Shown: positions 17,136-26,303 of the stretch, piece after piece | How the letters are laid out: each line of letters begins with the position of its first letter | Numbering within the stretch: the first letter of the stretch is position 1 | Position numbers and translations under genes: made by a program | The notes under the pieces: generated by a model | Told to the model about the DNA's origin: nothing | The model's database searches: none | The model's input: only the letters and a program-made list of their open reading frames with translations | NCBI RefSeq assembly: GCF_021440085.1 | Contig: NZ_JAKCPW010000021.1 | Span: 1 to 64,000, forward strand | DNA from: Dyadobacter sp. CY261 | GTDB taxonomy: Bacteria > Bacteroidota > Bacteroidia > Cytophagales > Spirosomataceae | DNA: 64,000 nt | Direction: 5' to 3'

Positions 17136-18629
17136 TCAATGTCTCGTCAATGGGCCGCCACAACATAACGGCCTCGTATCCACACCAACCGGAACTGGTT
17201 CTATACTTAGGAAAAGTGGCCCAGAATTTAAAGGCTGAGTTTCGTATGAGTAGATGTAGGGTCTAGCAGGATCAATGCCGAAGCCGCTCGCAATAATTAC
17301 ATTATTGGGAAAAAAGACCGTGACAGTGCCAAGGCCCCAAGAGTTTTCTGAGAGGGGAAGTGTGAAAAAGGCCGATTGCTCAAATACGCCTGGGCCATTA
17401 GGCAATGGAGTTCCCAGGAATATTCCCGTTTTAGTTGATGCATTACCAGATGGGAAATTGCTTCCAAAGTATGAATTTACAAAACCTGGTGACTCCTTCA
17501 GATCGCCTGGGTCAAATTCCATTATAGCATATTTGTAATGACTTCCATATGTGTATAAATTCCAGCCGATAAAGTCTACATCAGGGTGATATTCAATTGC
17601 GGTATAACCTGTTGTTGGATTGAAAGACATCAACTGGCTTAACTGACATGAAAAGGTTCTTGGGAATGTGACAATACCTCCATTTCGATTAAGTAATAAT
17701 AGGTGGACGTGAAATTCAAGTTGCCCTTCAATCCAGTTTTCTTCAGCAAAAAGTTGCATATAATACGGATCAGCAAATTTTACCCCTCGTAGCCTTTCTG
17801 TGTAGTTTGCCAGTGTTCCAGAATTATAGCCAAGGTTAGGTGCAATATGATAGTAAATCCAATCTCTGTGATATTGTGCATTATAATTGTAAGCGTTGAT
17901 AACCATCGGTGCCACTTCGTTCTGGCTAGCATAACGGTCATGTGCTCTCGGTTTAGACTGTGGATTTCCAATGTGATAAAATATGTTCTCGCCATCCCGA
18001 AATACTTCTTCCGTAGACATAGTCTGTACCAAATCATTTGTGATTTGGCTAGGAGCAGTCTTTAATCTTGCTACTATACGTTCATTTTCTTTTACCACTA
18101 CGACTGGCAAGCGCGGGACTATTTTTATTAATTGCTCGTAAGGATCTTCATTTTGGGAAAGGATACGTACTTTCTCTTTTGAATATTTTGGATCATATAT
18201 GGCGACTGCCGGTATTTGATCAGAAACGTTCCAATCCTCTGCCGAGAAACCTTCGAGTTCTGGTATATATATTGTTAGGAGGGGAAAGTGACGCTCCCAT
18301 TGACCAGAGAGCGCTTTGCCAGAGTACGAAGATAGCACCTCTGTGAACGTCCTTCCATCCGCAACTCTTCGATCCTTAACGTACGCGTATAGCACATCGA
18401 AGTCGCCATCAAGTTTTTCTAGTGATGCCTTCTTTATTAATTTACGAATTTCTTTTTCTTGCATCGCCTTAGCTAGTGAGGCTGCGAAATCTTCTTGTAT
18501 TTCGCTTTTTAATTGTGCATTAGTTTTATTTGCAACCATGGCGCCAGGATCTATTTCATTTGTACAGCCATAGAAAATGGCCGTGATCCCCAGTGCTACG
18601 CATAGCGATAAGCTTAGAGTCTTGATCAT
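17136..18629 (-). CDS. large putative lipoprotein, paralogue-like to 8497-9609
   Basis: The 497-residue product starts with a lipoprotein signal (Met-Ile-Lys-Thr ... Phe-Tyr-Gly-Cys at about residue 21). The first 130 residues (Lys-Ile-Arg-Lys-Leu-Ile, Lys-Leu-Asp-Gly-Asp-Phe-Asp-Val-Leu-Tyr-Ala-Tyr-Val-Lys-Asp) resemble the N-terminal module of the other lipoprotein, where the same place reads His-Gly-Asp-Tyr-Asn-Val-Tyr. The C-terminal 350 residues are Tyr/Asn/Pro-rich and beta-like with no recognisable catalytic motif; the HEIGH motif of the relative is absent. It is probably displayed on the cell surface. The gene is convergent with the RiPP operon and stands alone. Confidence 0.65.
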   Translation of the reverse strand: MIKTLSLSLCVALGITAIFYGCTNEIDPGAMVANKTNAQLKSEIQEDFAASLAKAMQEKEIRKLIKKASLEKLDGDFDVLYAYVKDRRVADGRTFTEVLSSYSGKALSGQWERHFPLLTIYIPELEGFSAEDWNVSDQIPAVAIYDPKYSKEKVRILSQNEDPYEQLIKIVPRLPVVVVKENERIVARLKTAPSQITNDLVQTMSTEEVFRDGENIFYHIGNPQSKPRAHDRYASQNEVAPMVINAYNYNAQYHRDWIYYHIAPNLGYNSGTLANYTERLRGVKFADPYYMQLFAEENWIEGQLEFHVHLLLLNRNGGIVTFPRTFSCQLSQLMSFNPTTGYTAIEYHPDVDFIGWNLYTYGSHYKYAIMEFDPGDLKESPGFVNSYFGSNFPSGNASTKTGIFLGTPLPNGPGVFEQSAFFTLPLSENSWGLGTVTVFFPNNVIIASGFGIDPARPYIYSYETQPLNSGPLFLSIEPVPVGVDTRPLCCGGPLTRH

Positions 18630-19478
18630 AAAATGATATTTAGTAGTGAATAAATGTAACCAGTAAATATTATTAATTATATTATCATAGTCAATATGCT
18701 AATTATAGAATTAATAAATTAGCAACAATCTGGTGCAGGCCATAGTGTAAACTCATTTGTAGTTAAATTATGCATCGGGATCGAATATTTGATGGATCAG
18801 TCGGTGCGTAACTATTGGACTCTTGTAAGAATTTCAGAAACGTCCGAGAGGATGGGAACGGAGTTTTGTTTTAGGGATATCTAAAGTCTACTTTTCTCAA
18901 AGTGGAACTAGCGCATGATTAATTCCCGTGGCGAAGCATAGATAAAAAGGAATGACTTCGCTAGTCTATGGCTTTTATCAGATGCAGACCTAAGGGACCT
19001 TCCAAAGTGCTTTGATTTTCCAGGCCGAGAGATAATTTACATGGTTGCCCGAGATGATGAGCAGGGCATCCGAGATATCAAGTACTCCCTCCGGCGGTCA
19101 CCCTCTCAAGGTGTTTCAGTCTTGTAACGCATATGACCTGAGCCTGCTGAAGCTAATAGCAGTGACATTGAAGTTAGATTTGGACCGTTACCTTGTGACC
19201 ATAGAGCTAGGAACTCGATTTAGCGAATCGTGGATCGTTTTGCATAGATTGGCCAGTAGCCAATAAGCGGGGAAGTTTGACCTTTCATGTATGAAAATCC
19301 GTTGCAAATGTGGAAATTACAAGCACGATTAATCTTCTGAATCCCTTTGGCGAGGCTGGCATGTCTTGATATGTCGTATCTGTCTTTTGTTTGATAGCTA
19401 GCTAGAAGATCGCGAAGCACCGCCAGTGGTTAAACTGCCGAGGGATCAGTTGTTCGATAGTACTAAATTTTCCAAACG
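18630..19478. other. long gene-free stretch
   Basis: About 850 bp with no supported gene. Short open frames (for example 19045-19266) have no recognisable features. I see no repeat, RNA or terminator that I would defend. Confidence 0.4.
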
Positions 19479-20369
19479 ATGTCACAAGAATATTTCAGAA
19501 AAAGAAGCATCAGCGACCGCCTCCTTGTAGAAACGTTAACTAGGTATCTGTTGATACCGGAAGATGCCGGAGAGGCAGTGACATTGGAAGAATATCTCTA
19601 CGTGCAGAAAGGTAAACTTCACGATTGGTTGAAGGATCCATTCATGAAAAATAACGTCCATGACTATCTGTTGGAAAACGGTGTTACCCCAGCGCTTGTA
19701 ACATTGGAGAACTACAACCCGCAAAGTGAGTATATGGTTTTAAGAGATCCTCTGTGGGACATTCGCTTTGCGCAGGTTGATTTCGCGATGGACAATGTGT
19801 TAACTTCTCCCGGAAAGTGGACACATGCAAAAAATATTGTTGTAGAAAGCCAACGGGAAGAGATGAGAGTCCGAAGTGCGGAGACTATTATTAACTTTGT
19901 ACAGCAGGATTCTTATAATGCCCAAGTTGTTCTCTACAAAATTGCAGGACTTTACAAAAATGGTAGGCTGGAACAAGAGTTCGAGAGCAGCTTTCCAAAA
20001 ACAAGTGCGAATCTTCCCTACTTGCAATCTATTTCAGTTTCTCAACAGCCATTGGTAGATCTAAATGCCTTCATTTTTAATCATCGTGAAGAATTAACAA
20101 CTGCATACAAAGAAAGGATAGCTGACGATATCGCTGAGGCTGCGCCAACTGACTCTATTGATCGGATTCTTTCAAACCGGCAAGCACAGGAAGATTATTA
20201 TCAGTTTAAAGACGATCCTACATTTCTTGAGGTCTTACGGAATGCACGAATCATTGAACAGGAAGTTTATCGAAAAAAAAAGGAAGGAAAAGGTGACGTT
20301 TTTAGTAAAATTTTTGATTTTATAAAAGATATAATTGCGAAATACAAGTTTTTACCTGACGACAGGTAG
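19479..20369 (+). CDS. unrecognised 296-residue protein
   Basis: The product is soluble, mostly helical in appearance, without signal peptide or membrane segment. It contains Trp-rich patches early (Leu-His-Asp-Trp-Leu-Lys-Asp-Pro, Pro-Leu-Trp-Asp-Ile-Arg) and a basic Lys-Lys-Lys-Glu-Gly-Lys-Gly stretch near residue 270 before a short amphipathic helix. The coding frame is long and its composition is ordinary, so I regard it as real. It stands alone with about 800 bp free on both sides. I cannot assign a family. Confidence 0.6.
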   Translation: MSQEYFRKRSISDRLLVETLTRYLLIPEDAGEAVTLEEYLYVQKGKLHDWLKDPFMKNNVHDYLLENGVTPALVTLENYNPQSEYMVLRDPLWDIRFAQVDFAMDNVLTSPGKWTHAKNIVVESQREEMRVRSAETIINFVQQDSYNAQVVLYKIAGLYKNGRLEQEFESSFPKTSANLPYLQSISVSQQPLVDLNAFIFNHREELTTAYKERIADDIAEAAPTDSIDRILSNRQAQEDYYQFKDDPTFLEVLRNARIIEQEVYRKKKEGKGDVFSKIFDFIKDIIAKYKFLPDDR

Positions 20370-21169
20370 CTTCTAACGCTGTGACAATAGCTGCGTCCTT
20401 CGGGGAACATTACAAAATCGGATACAATGTCGAATTTGCCTAATAGCGAATGCACATTATCTTGGCGTTGTCAAACAGGAGGCCGAGCTCATTTGCTTTC
20501 GAAGAAGCTGTTGGCTGCCATTCGAAAGGCCTGCGAGGCAAGGGTTGGTACTCGTGAGGCCAATTTCTACAACTAGTAGAATATCTACGACTGAATGGGG
20601 GACTCAAACGATATAGGTAATTCTAAGCCACTAAAAGATAATGCCTGCTTGAAGACACGTTGTCGTCTTAGGCTTGAAAAGTCAGACTTCTAAAGCAAGT
20701 TTGCAAAGAAGGCTGTGCCTGCCATAAAGAAGCGATTGACCGAGGAGATTTCAGGACTATGGCCTGAAGCGGGTTCCTTAAAGCTATACCCTTAACTTCA
20801 CAAAAAAAATATATTACGTTTGGCAGTTAGCAAAGAATATATGTTACCTTGCGTATAAAGCATTTGTGCGTTTGCAAAGGACAGTTTCCGTTGCGGTGTG
20901 TTCTATTCGTATTAGTTATTCACTATATGTTAAACATTTTTATGTGATGCGGTCATAGCGTCACGACAAATGTTATTGACTTTTTCTGATCCGTGTCCAA
21001 TGGGCTGACTAATTTATAACTATTGGTTGCCTCATTTTTTTTGAAAAATTTGGCTGTCTGTTATCGACCTCTTCAGAACCTATTAAAAGTTGAACTCAGT
21101 CAATATTTCCAATTTATAGAAGGTTTTTATACGTACTAACCATACCTCTAACTAAATTATTGCAATTCG
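20370..21169. other. gene-free stretch upstream of the GTPase operon
   Basis: About 800 bp without a gene. Near 20819-20850 a TTTG, 22 bp, TACCTTG arrangement resembles a Bacteroidota promoter. It is some 320 bp before the next start, so a long leader or an unannotated small RNA is possible. Nothing else is seen. Confidence 0.35.
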
Positions 21170-22231
21170 ATGGCGCTATTCAGCAATTCCATGGATAAAT
21201 CCTGGTCCTCCTCTAAAAAAGCATCTTTTTTCTTCTATTTAATTTTCCTCGCTGCGAGCGTTTGGGCCTCTGGCGAGTCGTTAGCTAGAACATTGGAGAC
21301 TAGTAAAATTTTATGTTATACGCTTGCGTTTGCCGGGCTAGCGACTGCGTCCTTTTGTCTAAATCTGCTAAAGCAAAGTGCCAGTAGAGGCTATATATCA
21401 AATCGCACCACTAAGGCTGCTTTTGGTTTCGTAGGATTTTTGTTTCTCTGGTTTTGTATCCTGATGGCCAATACTCATAATATTTATTACATTATGACGA
21501 TAAATAAATTGCGCCAAAAGGAACTACGAAATCTGAAGAATCAATTTGAGTTGGTACAAAACCAGGGGATTTCGACCCTTAATACAGGGAAGGCGAAATT
21601 TACTAGCAAAGTGGAAAGTGAAATTGAAAATTTGAAGAATGAAATTCAGAATCCCAATAACTTGGGACAAGGTGCCAAGACAGATATTATACTAAACAGA
21701 ATTGAACACTTACTTGGGTCGGAAGTCGATATGTTAACCAACCCTCCAAGCGATAGAAATGGGCTTAGAAGTTATGCGACAGCTATGTCAGAAAAAATTA
21801 GGTCCATTAAAGACCAGAAACTTAGGATAATCGATGAAAAGATCAAACAACTGGAGATGTTCTTTGAACAAAAGGAATTCAAAACAACAAATGAGAGAAT
21901 TGAATTTTTGATTCAGAATTACGAGGATAGTAGCGAGCGGGATATCATAGTTGGACTACGGAATGGATATTCGACATATCAAAAATGTCAAGAATATTTT
22001 AATTCGTTATTTAATGAACCATTTATTAAGCAAAATACTAGCTCTAAAATACAATCTTTGCCCGAAGTTCCTGAAAGTATTGAAATGGATGATATCTCTT
22101 ATTCCTGGGGTAAGTTCAGTCAGGGCGAATTAAATACGTCGCGTTTTATTTGGTCAATTGTAATCGCCCTGGTTCTCGATTTGGCTTGTTTCCTATTTTG
22201 GTATTTTGGAGTTCTTGCGGACGAGGATTGA
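21170..22231 (+). CDS. membrane coiled-coil protein, gene 1 of GTPase operon
   Basis: The 353-residue product has three hydrophobic segments near residues 17-38, 45-65 and 85-108. A long charged coiled coil (about 115-300, rich in Lys, Glu and Asn) follows, and a fourth hydrophobic segment sits at the extreme C-terminus (about 325-347). This topology would hold the coiled coil on one side of the inner membrane between two anchors. No catalytic motif is seen. It is 40 bp upstream of the GTPase gene on the same strand. With two coiled-coil membrane proteins flanking a GTPase, a membrane-bound complex is a reasonable inference; the family is unknown to me. Confidence 0.65.
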   Translation: MALFSNSMDKSWSSSKKASFFFYLIFLAASVWASGESLARTLETSKILCYTLAFAGLATASFCLNLLKQSASRGYISNRTTKAAFGFVGFLFLWFCILMANTHNIYYIMTINKLRQKELRNLKNQFELVQNQGISTLNTGKAKFTSKVESEIENLKNEIQNPNNLGQGAKTDIILNRIEHLLGSEVDMLTNPPSDRNGLRSYATAMSEKIRSIKDQKLRIIDEKIKQLEMFFEQKEFKTTNERIEFLIQNYEDSSERDIIVGLRNGYSTYQKCQEYFNSLFNEPFIKQNTSSKIQSLPEVPESIEMDDISYSWGKFSQGELNTSRFIWSIVIALVLDLACFLFWYFGVLADED

Positions 22232-22271
22232 CAACTATTAATTCATTTCGAAAACAAAAATATTTAATAAG

Positions 22272-23138
22272 ATGCCAGAAAACGATTTCCCGGAACAGAA
22301 GACAAGCGAATCGAACTCGTTGCCGTTCGAAAAAGACCCGCAGATTGCTCTAAATCTTCAGCATATAGAAATAAATGGTATTTCTGGTCCTCTAGTAATT
22401 TTTTTTGGGCCACGGAACATTGGTAAGACTGTTACTCTATTGCGACTTTGTACTCATATTGCGCATTACGATATAAGGCCTGACGAGACGTTTAGAACGG
22501 ACGACCAATACCAAGATACTATCAAAACTTTTGAAGAAGTAAGAAGAAACTTAAAATTCGCACCATCTGCTACCGGCAATATAAACTTTCTTTTGCTCAA
22601 CGTTACACATATGGGAAGTAGATTTTGCCAAATTTTAGAAGCGCCAGGTGAACATTTTTTTGATGAGGAAAATCCTGGCAAAGATTACCCTGTATACCTT
22701 AACAAAATAATCAACTCTGACTACAGGAAAGTTTACGTTATTTTCTTTTCGTTGGATATGTTTAAAAAAGATCAAGATAAATTCAACTATACAAGTAAAA
22801 TAGGAAGACTTCTAAGGGAAAGAGTTAATTCTAAGCGTGATCGAGTGGTAATAGTTTGCAATAAGGCCGATCTGCAGCCTTTTATGAACGCGGGTAAACC
22901 AGTTGAAAGAGAATTTCGCGACGCGTTATACAAGCAAGATACATTTAGACTATTGTATGACACTTTGGAGAAAGGGGGGTTTGGACACATACCATTTGTT
23001 CCGTTTTCTGCGGGAAGTTTTATTGACGATGGTGAGGGGAAGTTCGCTTTTGCACTTTCCGACAAACAATATCCAGCGCGGCTATGGCAGGAAATTCATA
23101 ATTCCATAGAAGGAAAAGCGTGGTGGAAAATTTGGTAG
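22272..23138 (+). CDS. P-loop GTPase-like protein, gene 2
   Basis: The 288-residue protein shows the GTPase motifs in order: Walker A/G1 Gly46-Pro-Arg-Asn-Ile-Gly-Lys-Thr53, a G3-like Glu-Ala-Pro-Gly at about 123-126 (where Asp-x-x-Gly is usual), and G4 Asn197-Lys-Ala-Asp200 preceded by the hydrophobic strand Val-Val-Ile-Val-Cys. The Asn-Lys-x-Asp motif indicates guanine specificity. The Glu in place of the G3 Asp is a departure that may change hydrolysis. No membrane segment is present. The gene sits 40 bp after gene 1 and 22 bp before gene 3, so the three are surely co-transcribed. Similar small GTPases coupled to coiled-coil membrane partners occur in predicted bacterial conflict systems. 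Confidence 0.75.
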   Translation: MPENDFPEQKTSESNSLPFEKDPQIALNLQHIEINGISGPLVIFFGPRNIGKTVTLLRLCTHIAHYDIRPDETFRTDDQYQDTIKTFEEVRRNLKFAPSATGNINFLLLNVTHMGSRFCQILEAPGEHFFDEENPGKDYPVYLNKIINSDYRKVYVIFFSLDMFKKDQDKFNYTSKIGRLLRERVNSKRDRVVIVCNKADLQPFMNAGKPVEREFRDALYKQDTFRLLYDTLEKGGFGHIPFVPFSAGSFIDDGEGKFAFALSDKQYPARLWQEIHNSIEGKAWWKIW

Positions 23139-23160
23139 ACATCTGAATGCGAAATAAAAG

Positions 23161-24708
23161 ATGGATAAAATTATAAGAAACATATACTATTTTGGAGCTC
23201 TTGCCGATGGATTTAAAGTCTATCCAAATCATACAGGTGTAGATAATATTTTTTCAACCTATTATAATAATTCCGAAACAGATTGGTTTGTGTTAGCTAA
23301 TAACACTCAGAAATCAGTGTTCTATACATACGTAAGGTATGGGATTCTAACATCTGTGGCAAATGGGAGAACTGGCAGCTGCTTTGGAATTGCAATTGAA
23401 TTTGAAGATTGTTATTTTTCTGATTTCGAGATATTTAAGGCTTCGATTATCGATAAGGTGATTGAGATATTATTAAAGGAAGGGGTTTTGCTCTCTCGTG
23501 TATCCGATCTTATTGCTTTTAAACCCTATAATCTTACAGAGGTAAGCAAGTATTTAGATGGAATGACTCTAAGGATTGAAGAATTTATTAGAGGAAAGTA
23601 TTTAGCTTATTTGATTCCAAAAGATAATGTTGAGAAGGTTGGTGGCAAAAAAATAATCGGTGTTAATGATCAGACGCCGAACGATGTAGTTAGTGGGCTC
23701 TTTACACGGTATGGTTCAGTTAAACTTTCGCCCAAAATTCCACTTGAAATCAAGAGTTCCACTGGGGGGAAAGACCCCTCCACGGAAATTAATGCAGTTG
23801 AAAATAATATCGACCAGTTGCTAGAAACCAATCAGCAATTGATAGAGTCTCATAGCGAGCTACGGGAATCGCAGGACAAACTGCATGAGTACAACAATCA
23901 GTTACGTAAGGAAATCGATTTGTTAAAATTGCAAATTAATAACTACGGCAGGATTATTGAAAAGTTGGAATTAGATCAAGAGGGGGCTGCGGGCAAGGGG
24001 GGGAAGAAGAAACGTCGGCAGGACTCATCTGTTAGTGAAAATGCGATAGGAGAGGGGAGCGGGATGGGTTTAGAAGACTCTAGTAAGGACACACTCACTA
24101 ATGTGGTAACTAGCCCGAATGAAGATTCTGAGGGTCAAAGTCAAAATGGTTCATCGGTATTAGCGAAATTTGTTGATGAGCTTGTTGTTTTTGCATCACA
24201 AATACGTGCTGGCCTGTTACACAAGAGAAAGCCAGATGCAGTTGTGAACGGAGAGGTGGCCAAAAAGCATCAGAGGCTTCCGATAATTCCATTTATTTTT
24301 GGTTTGCTGGTGATTCTTATATTATGGATTCTTACAGCACCAATATTTTCAGAAACAGATAAAGTTGAAGAAGATGAGTTTGTTCAGCAGTCTGAATATG
24401 GTAGTTCACCTCAGAGTCAAAATGGCGCGGAACTAGATAGTTGCGACTTTGATATTTCTCAGGATAGTCAGGAATATAGATACACTGGGAATCGATATAA
24501 ATCTACGGATTCACTTGCCTTTGCTATTGCGAAATTATCTAATAGAAACGATTGTGGAAACTGGATTTCGGGATTAAAAAAGATGCTTGAAGAAACGAAT
24601 GGTAACGACATTGTAAATGGAGAAATCAAGAGAAGTGGAAATATAGTTTTTTATCTCCCTCATACTACGCAATTGAGCGTAAATCGAGGATTTTCAAAGG
24701 GAAAATAA
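23161..24708 (+). CDS. coiled-coil single-TM protein, gene 3
   Basis: The 515-residue product has four parts. An N-terminal domain (about 1-170; Tyr-Phe-Gly-Ala-Leu-Ala-Asp-Gly-Phe-Lys-Val-Tyr-Pro-Asn-His start) is globular and unrecognised. A coiled coil (about 218-275) and a low-complexity basic/Gly/Ser linker follow. One transmembrane helix lies near residues 376-398, then an acidic linker and a 110-residue C-terminal domain. The N-terminal domain should be cytosolic and the C-terminal domain across the membrane, or the reverse. Start and reading frame are clear; the gene follows the GTPase by 22 bp. A GTPase-effector role for the N-terminal domain is inferred only from gene order. Confidence 0.65.
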   Translation: MDKIIRNIYYFGALADGFKVYPNHTGVDNIFSTYYNNSETDWFVLANNTQKSVFYTYVRYGILTSVANGRTGSCFGIAIEFEDCYFSDFEIFKASIIDKVIEILLKEGVLLSRVSDLIAFKPYNLTEVSKYLDGMTLRIEEFIRGKYLAYLIPKDNVEKVGGKKIIGVNDQTPNDVVSGLFTRYGSVKLSPKIPLEIKSSTGGKDPSTEINAVENNIDQLLETNQQLIESHSELRESQDKLHEYNNQLRKEIDLLKLQINNYGRIIEKLELDQEGAAGKGGKKKRRQDSSVSENAIGEGSGMGLEDSSKDTLTNVVTSPNEDSEGQSQNGSSVLAKFVDELVVFASQIRAGLLHKRKPDAVVNGEVAKKHQRLPIIPFIFGLLVILILWILTAPIFSETDKVEEDEFVQQSEYGSSPQSQNGAELDSCDFDISQDSQEYRYTGNRYKSTDSLAFAIAKLSNRNDCGNWISGLKKMLEETNGNDIVNGEIKRSGNIVFYLPHTTQLSVNRGFSKGK

Positions 24709-25049
24709 ATTCAAAACCGCTTGTATCTTAGGCTTAAATTATAGTTAGGGTTGAAGTACTAGCATCGGTCGAAATCACGTCTTAACAAATTTGATATGTG
24801 CTTTTCTTGCTGGATGAATCAGGTGCCTTTGCTACTTTCATCCGGCGTGGCAAAAGCCGAAGCACGTTGCTTATATAGCAAGTAGAGCGACGGCAACCTC
24901 AGCTCAAATCGAGAAAACGGCCCTCAAAAGTGGCGAAGAGCCTGAACTTGGGCCCACATTCCGGGCAAGCGGGTCCACTTAAAGAGCGCTATTTCTTAAA
25001 GACAACAAATTTTTTTTTGCGCAGGTTTTTCATGTGATAATTGAACTAA

Positions 25050-25090
25050 AACAAAGCCCTTTTTCTATGTCATAGAATAAGGGCTTTGTT
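25050..25090. terminator. bidirectional stem-loop terminator
   Basis: A 12-bp perfect stem, AACAAAGCCCTT (25050-25061) with AAGGGCTTTGTT (25079-25090), has a U-run on either strand. It lies just past the stop of the minus-strand gene at 25119 and can also stop rightward transcription from the GTPase operon. The preceding 24709-25049 holds no gene. Confidence 0.75.
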
Positions 25091-25118
25091 TTTTTGGTAA
25101 GCGCCAAGAGGAATTTAC

Positions 25119-25949
25119 CTATTTCGATTTTTGTATCTTAATATCGAAAGTTAATGAATATCCTTTTTCAGTAGCTACGAAGCTGTTTAACCTGATTAAT
25201 CCCTTCCTTCCATCTTGTGTCAGGAACCTTCTCAATGTTTTATTCATGAGGATATCAGGTTTACAATTATTTGTTGTACTGACGATGTTAGAAGATGTAT
25301 AATCATTGTCGACAGTATACTTTCCATTTCCCTTTTTAAAGGCGTCTTCAATGGTTTCCGAAGAGGTGATGGCACTCCAGGAGTTACGAGCTACGAGGCT
25401 GTTATTTGTAGGATCATCATCCCTGGGAAATGCCATGAATTCGATCGTTCCGCGTCGGTAGTCTTTCCATTTTTGTTCTACGATAATCCCATTCATTCTG
25501 CTAACGCCACAGCTTCCGCCACATGTAATTATGGTTTGTGGTGTATAGAGCGCAGCTCCGCAATAAATCAAAAACAAACCATCAATTTGATCCGCATACT
25601 TCGCGCCATCCTTTAACTGAAAAACCTTACCCGTCGAATAATTGACAAGACAGCTATCTTCAATATTATCCTGAGACTCAGACATTGTGACTTTTACATT
25701 TTGGAAGTAATCGATATTGTTGTAAGTGACTAATTCCGTAATATTTTTGTTGGTCTCATTTTCTTGAGCCCATAAAGAAGACTTGGTCATATTCTGATCG
25801 CCAGTCGCGACGAGATCGAAAACACATGCACTTAGGTATGGCTCCTTTGTAATTCCGCTAGCTTTACAAGTGACTTCTGCTCTCGCCCTCTGGTCCAAAG
25901 TTAGCTGTAAAAGAAGATCGTGACCTAAAATCCATCTAGCTCTGAAGTG
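25119..25949 (-). pseudogene. 5'-truncated secreted (VWD-type) protein remnant
   Basis: The frame encodes a C-terminal fragment. Its start reads Leu-Thr-Leu-Asp-Gln-Arg-Ala-Arg-Ala-Glu-Val-Thr-Cys, then Ala-Cys-Val-Phe-Asp-Leu-Val-Ala-Thr-Gly-Asp. That resembles the segment after the von Willebrand D domain in Bacteroidota secreted proteins. The frame stays open upstream of the TTG at 25898 to 25949, adding further family-like residues (Arg-Trp-Ile-Leu-Gly-His-Asp). It then hits a stop, 80 bp before the integrase arm sites. No signal peptide remains. I read this as a gene cut by integration of the element on its right. The C-terminal 200 residues (Cys-Gly-Gly-Ser-Cys-Gly) are unrecognised. 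Confidence 0.6.
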
Positions 25950-26028
25950 TCATGACGGAATATGACGCCTAAAGACGCTTCCTGATGTCATTATAAGATA
26001 TTGACATCACTAAAGAAAAATTCGATTT

Positions 26029-26050
26029 GGGGGTAAAAATGGGGGTAAAA
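26029..26050 (+). repeat. tandem GGGGGTAAAA arm-type sites, left pair
   Basis: Two GGGGGTAAAA copies at 26029-26038 and 26041-26050, starts 12 bp apart. They match the pair at 26240-26261 beside the integrase start. Tandem copies flanking a core site are what P4-type integrases use as arm sites; binding itself is inferred. Confidence 0.6.
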
Positions 26051-26102
26051 TCGATGCTTGAAAGTTTCAGGCTTATATAGATCAAACAGTTAGACCCATA
26101 CT

Positions 26103-26125
26103 TTAGAATCCTAGCACCCCAGCCA
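26103..26125 (+). other. tRNA-like 3' end, possible attachment core
   Basis: The sequence reads as a T loop (TTAGAAT, one base from TTCGAAT), a T-stem strand CCTAG, an acceptor strand CACCCCA, discriminator G and CCA. Nothing upstream pairs with the T-stem or acceptor strand, so only a 3' fragment is present. It lies between the two arm-site clusters, upstream of a P4-type integrase, where an attachment core is expected. Confidence 0.35.
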
Positions 26126-26157
26126 ATTAACCATTTCACAACCAGTCAAAAGATGTC

Positions 26158-26184
26158 AAAACCCCTTGTTTTTCAAGGGGTTTT
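26158..26184. terminator. stem-loop terminator between att-like site and integrase
   Basis: AAAACCCCTTG and CAAGGGGTTTT form an 11-bp perfect stem with a 5-nt T loop, followed by T-rich sequence. It could terminate transcription entering the integrase region or be the native terminator of the tRNA whose 3' end lies 35 bp upstream. Confidence 0.6.
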
Positions 26185-26239
26185 CTTTTATCCTGTATGT
26201 CAGGGGCTTTCCTTGGAAGTCGTCAAATCCCACCATTTT

Positions 26240-26287
26240 GGGGGTAAAATTGGGGGTAAAATTTTACCCTCTAAAAATTTTACCCCC
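26240..26287. repeat. GGGGGTAAAA cluster with inverted copies at the integrase start
   Basis: Direct copies at 26240-26249 and 26252-26261 (again 12 bp apart) are followed by inverted copies TTTTACCCT (26262-26270) and TTTTACCCCC (26278-26287). The cluster ends 17 bp before the integrase ATG, so it can both bind integrase and repress its promoter. Confidence 0.6.
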
Positions 26288-26303
26288 AGATCGAGAGTTT
26301 TCA

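Noticed and set aside
263-26115. AATCCTAGCACCC occurs at 263-275 and again in the tRNA-like end at 26107-26119, as if flanking a 26-kb element
   Set aside because: The integrase lies outside this interval, the match is only 13 bp with no tRNA features at the left copy, and that copy overlaps a stop codon of a real gene.
26029-26287. GGGGGTAAAA repeats considered as a CRISPR-like or iteron array
   Set aside because: Only six copies, some inverted, with no uniform spacers and no replication gene; arm sites of the adjacent integrase explain them better.
26166-26303. Upstream extension of the integrase frame
   Set aside because: It would translate the arm-site repeats; the family opening begins at ATG 26304.
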